Below, one piece after another: positions 5,374 to 5,475 of a stretch of 5,475 bases of DNA. The DNA lies in the NCBI GenBank assembly GCA_947071955.1, contig CAMTGL010000142.1:1-5475 (forward strand), read 5' to 3'. A program made the translations under genes and the position numbers. The DNA is from an uncultured Plesiomonas sp. (GTDB lineage Bacteria > Pseudomonadota > Gammaproteobacteria > Enterobacterales > CAMTGL01). Below the pieces are notes generated by a model. The model saw only the letters and a program-made list of their open reading frames with translations. It did no database searches and was not told the DNA's origin. Position 1 is the first letter of the stretch, and every line of letters begins with the position of its first letter.

Positions 5374-5475
5374 AATTAGAAGCGAAGAGTATTTCCCAAC
5401 TTGAATTCCGTCAATTTACTTACAATGATTTATTTTGAATTAAAACAAAAAGTAAAACAGAAAGTACTTATAAAT

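Larger units (their letters stand above)
5227..5475. other. AT-rich region upstream of the cytochrome gene
   Basis: No gene is visible in these 249 bp. The stretch should hold the cytochrome promoter, but many AT-rich boxes compete. The best isolated -35 on the minus strand is TTGACG (5408-5413), with only a weak TACTCT 17 bp downstream, and far from the gene. Two dyads (5305-5330 and 5347-5373) are the only distinct structures. I do not see a clean FNR or Fur site. Confidence 0.4.

Overview
The window looks like chromosomal DNA of a gammaproteobacterium. The repressor at 1254-2471 is close to enterobacterial Mlc, while the acyl-CoA synthetase at 2579-4225 recalls a type I associate with Vibrio and Shewanella. 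Haem-uptake genes followed by mlc would fit something near Plesiomonas or Vibrio, but that is inference and no species is proven.

Layout: (1) 1-1076, plus strand: the end of a FecCD-type haem permease (hmuU) overlaps by 4 bp a complete haem ABC ATPase (hmuV), the distal part of a haem-import operon that begins outside the window. (2) 1077-1253: a convergent intergenic region with short repeats and a strong hairpin, probably the mlc terminator. (3) 1254-2471, minus strand: mlc, the glucose-responsive ROK-family repressor, with a near-perfect 19-bp palindrome between its likely promoter and its ribosome binding site, a good candidate autoregulatory operator. (4) 2579-4225, minus strand: an AMP-forming long-chain acyl-CoA synthetase of the FAA1 (COG1022) type, preceded by three evenly spaced palindromes around its probable promoter. 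(5) 4297-4683: a non-coding stretch with a dyad, a 16-bp tandem duplication and a rho-independent-type terminator. (6) 4684-5226, minus strand: a small four-helix cytochrome b561 (CybB-like), AT-rich (about 36% GC by hand count) and carrying Asn where the family has one of its four haem-ligating His. (7) 5227-5475: AT-rich upstream DNA with two dyads and no recognisable gene.

The units look independent: haem import, sugar-PTS control, fatty-acid activation and a membrane b-type cytochrome. The synthetase and mlc run in the same direction 107 bp apart and could be partly co-transcribed, but mlc seems to have its own control region. I see no clear undescribed multi-gene system here. The points most worth a second look are the altered haem ligand in the cytochrome, the palindrome trio before the synthetase, and the Mlc-like operator.
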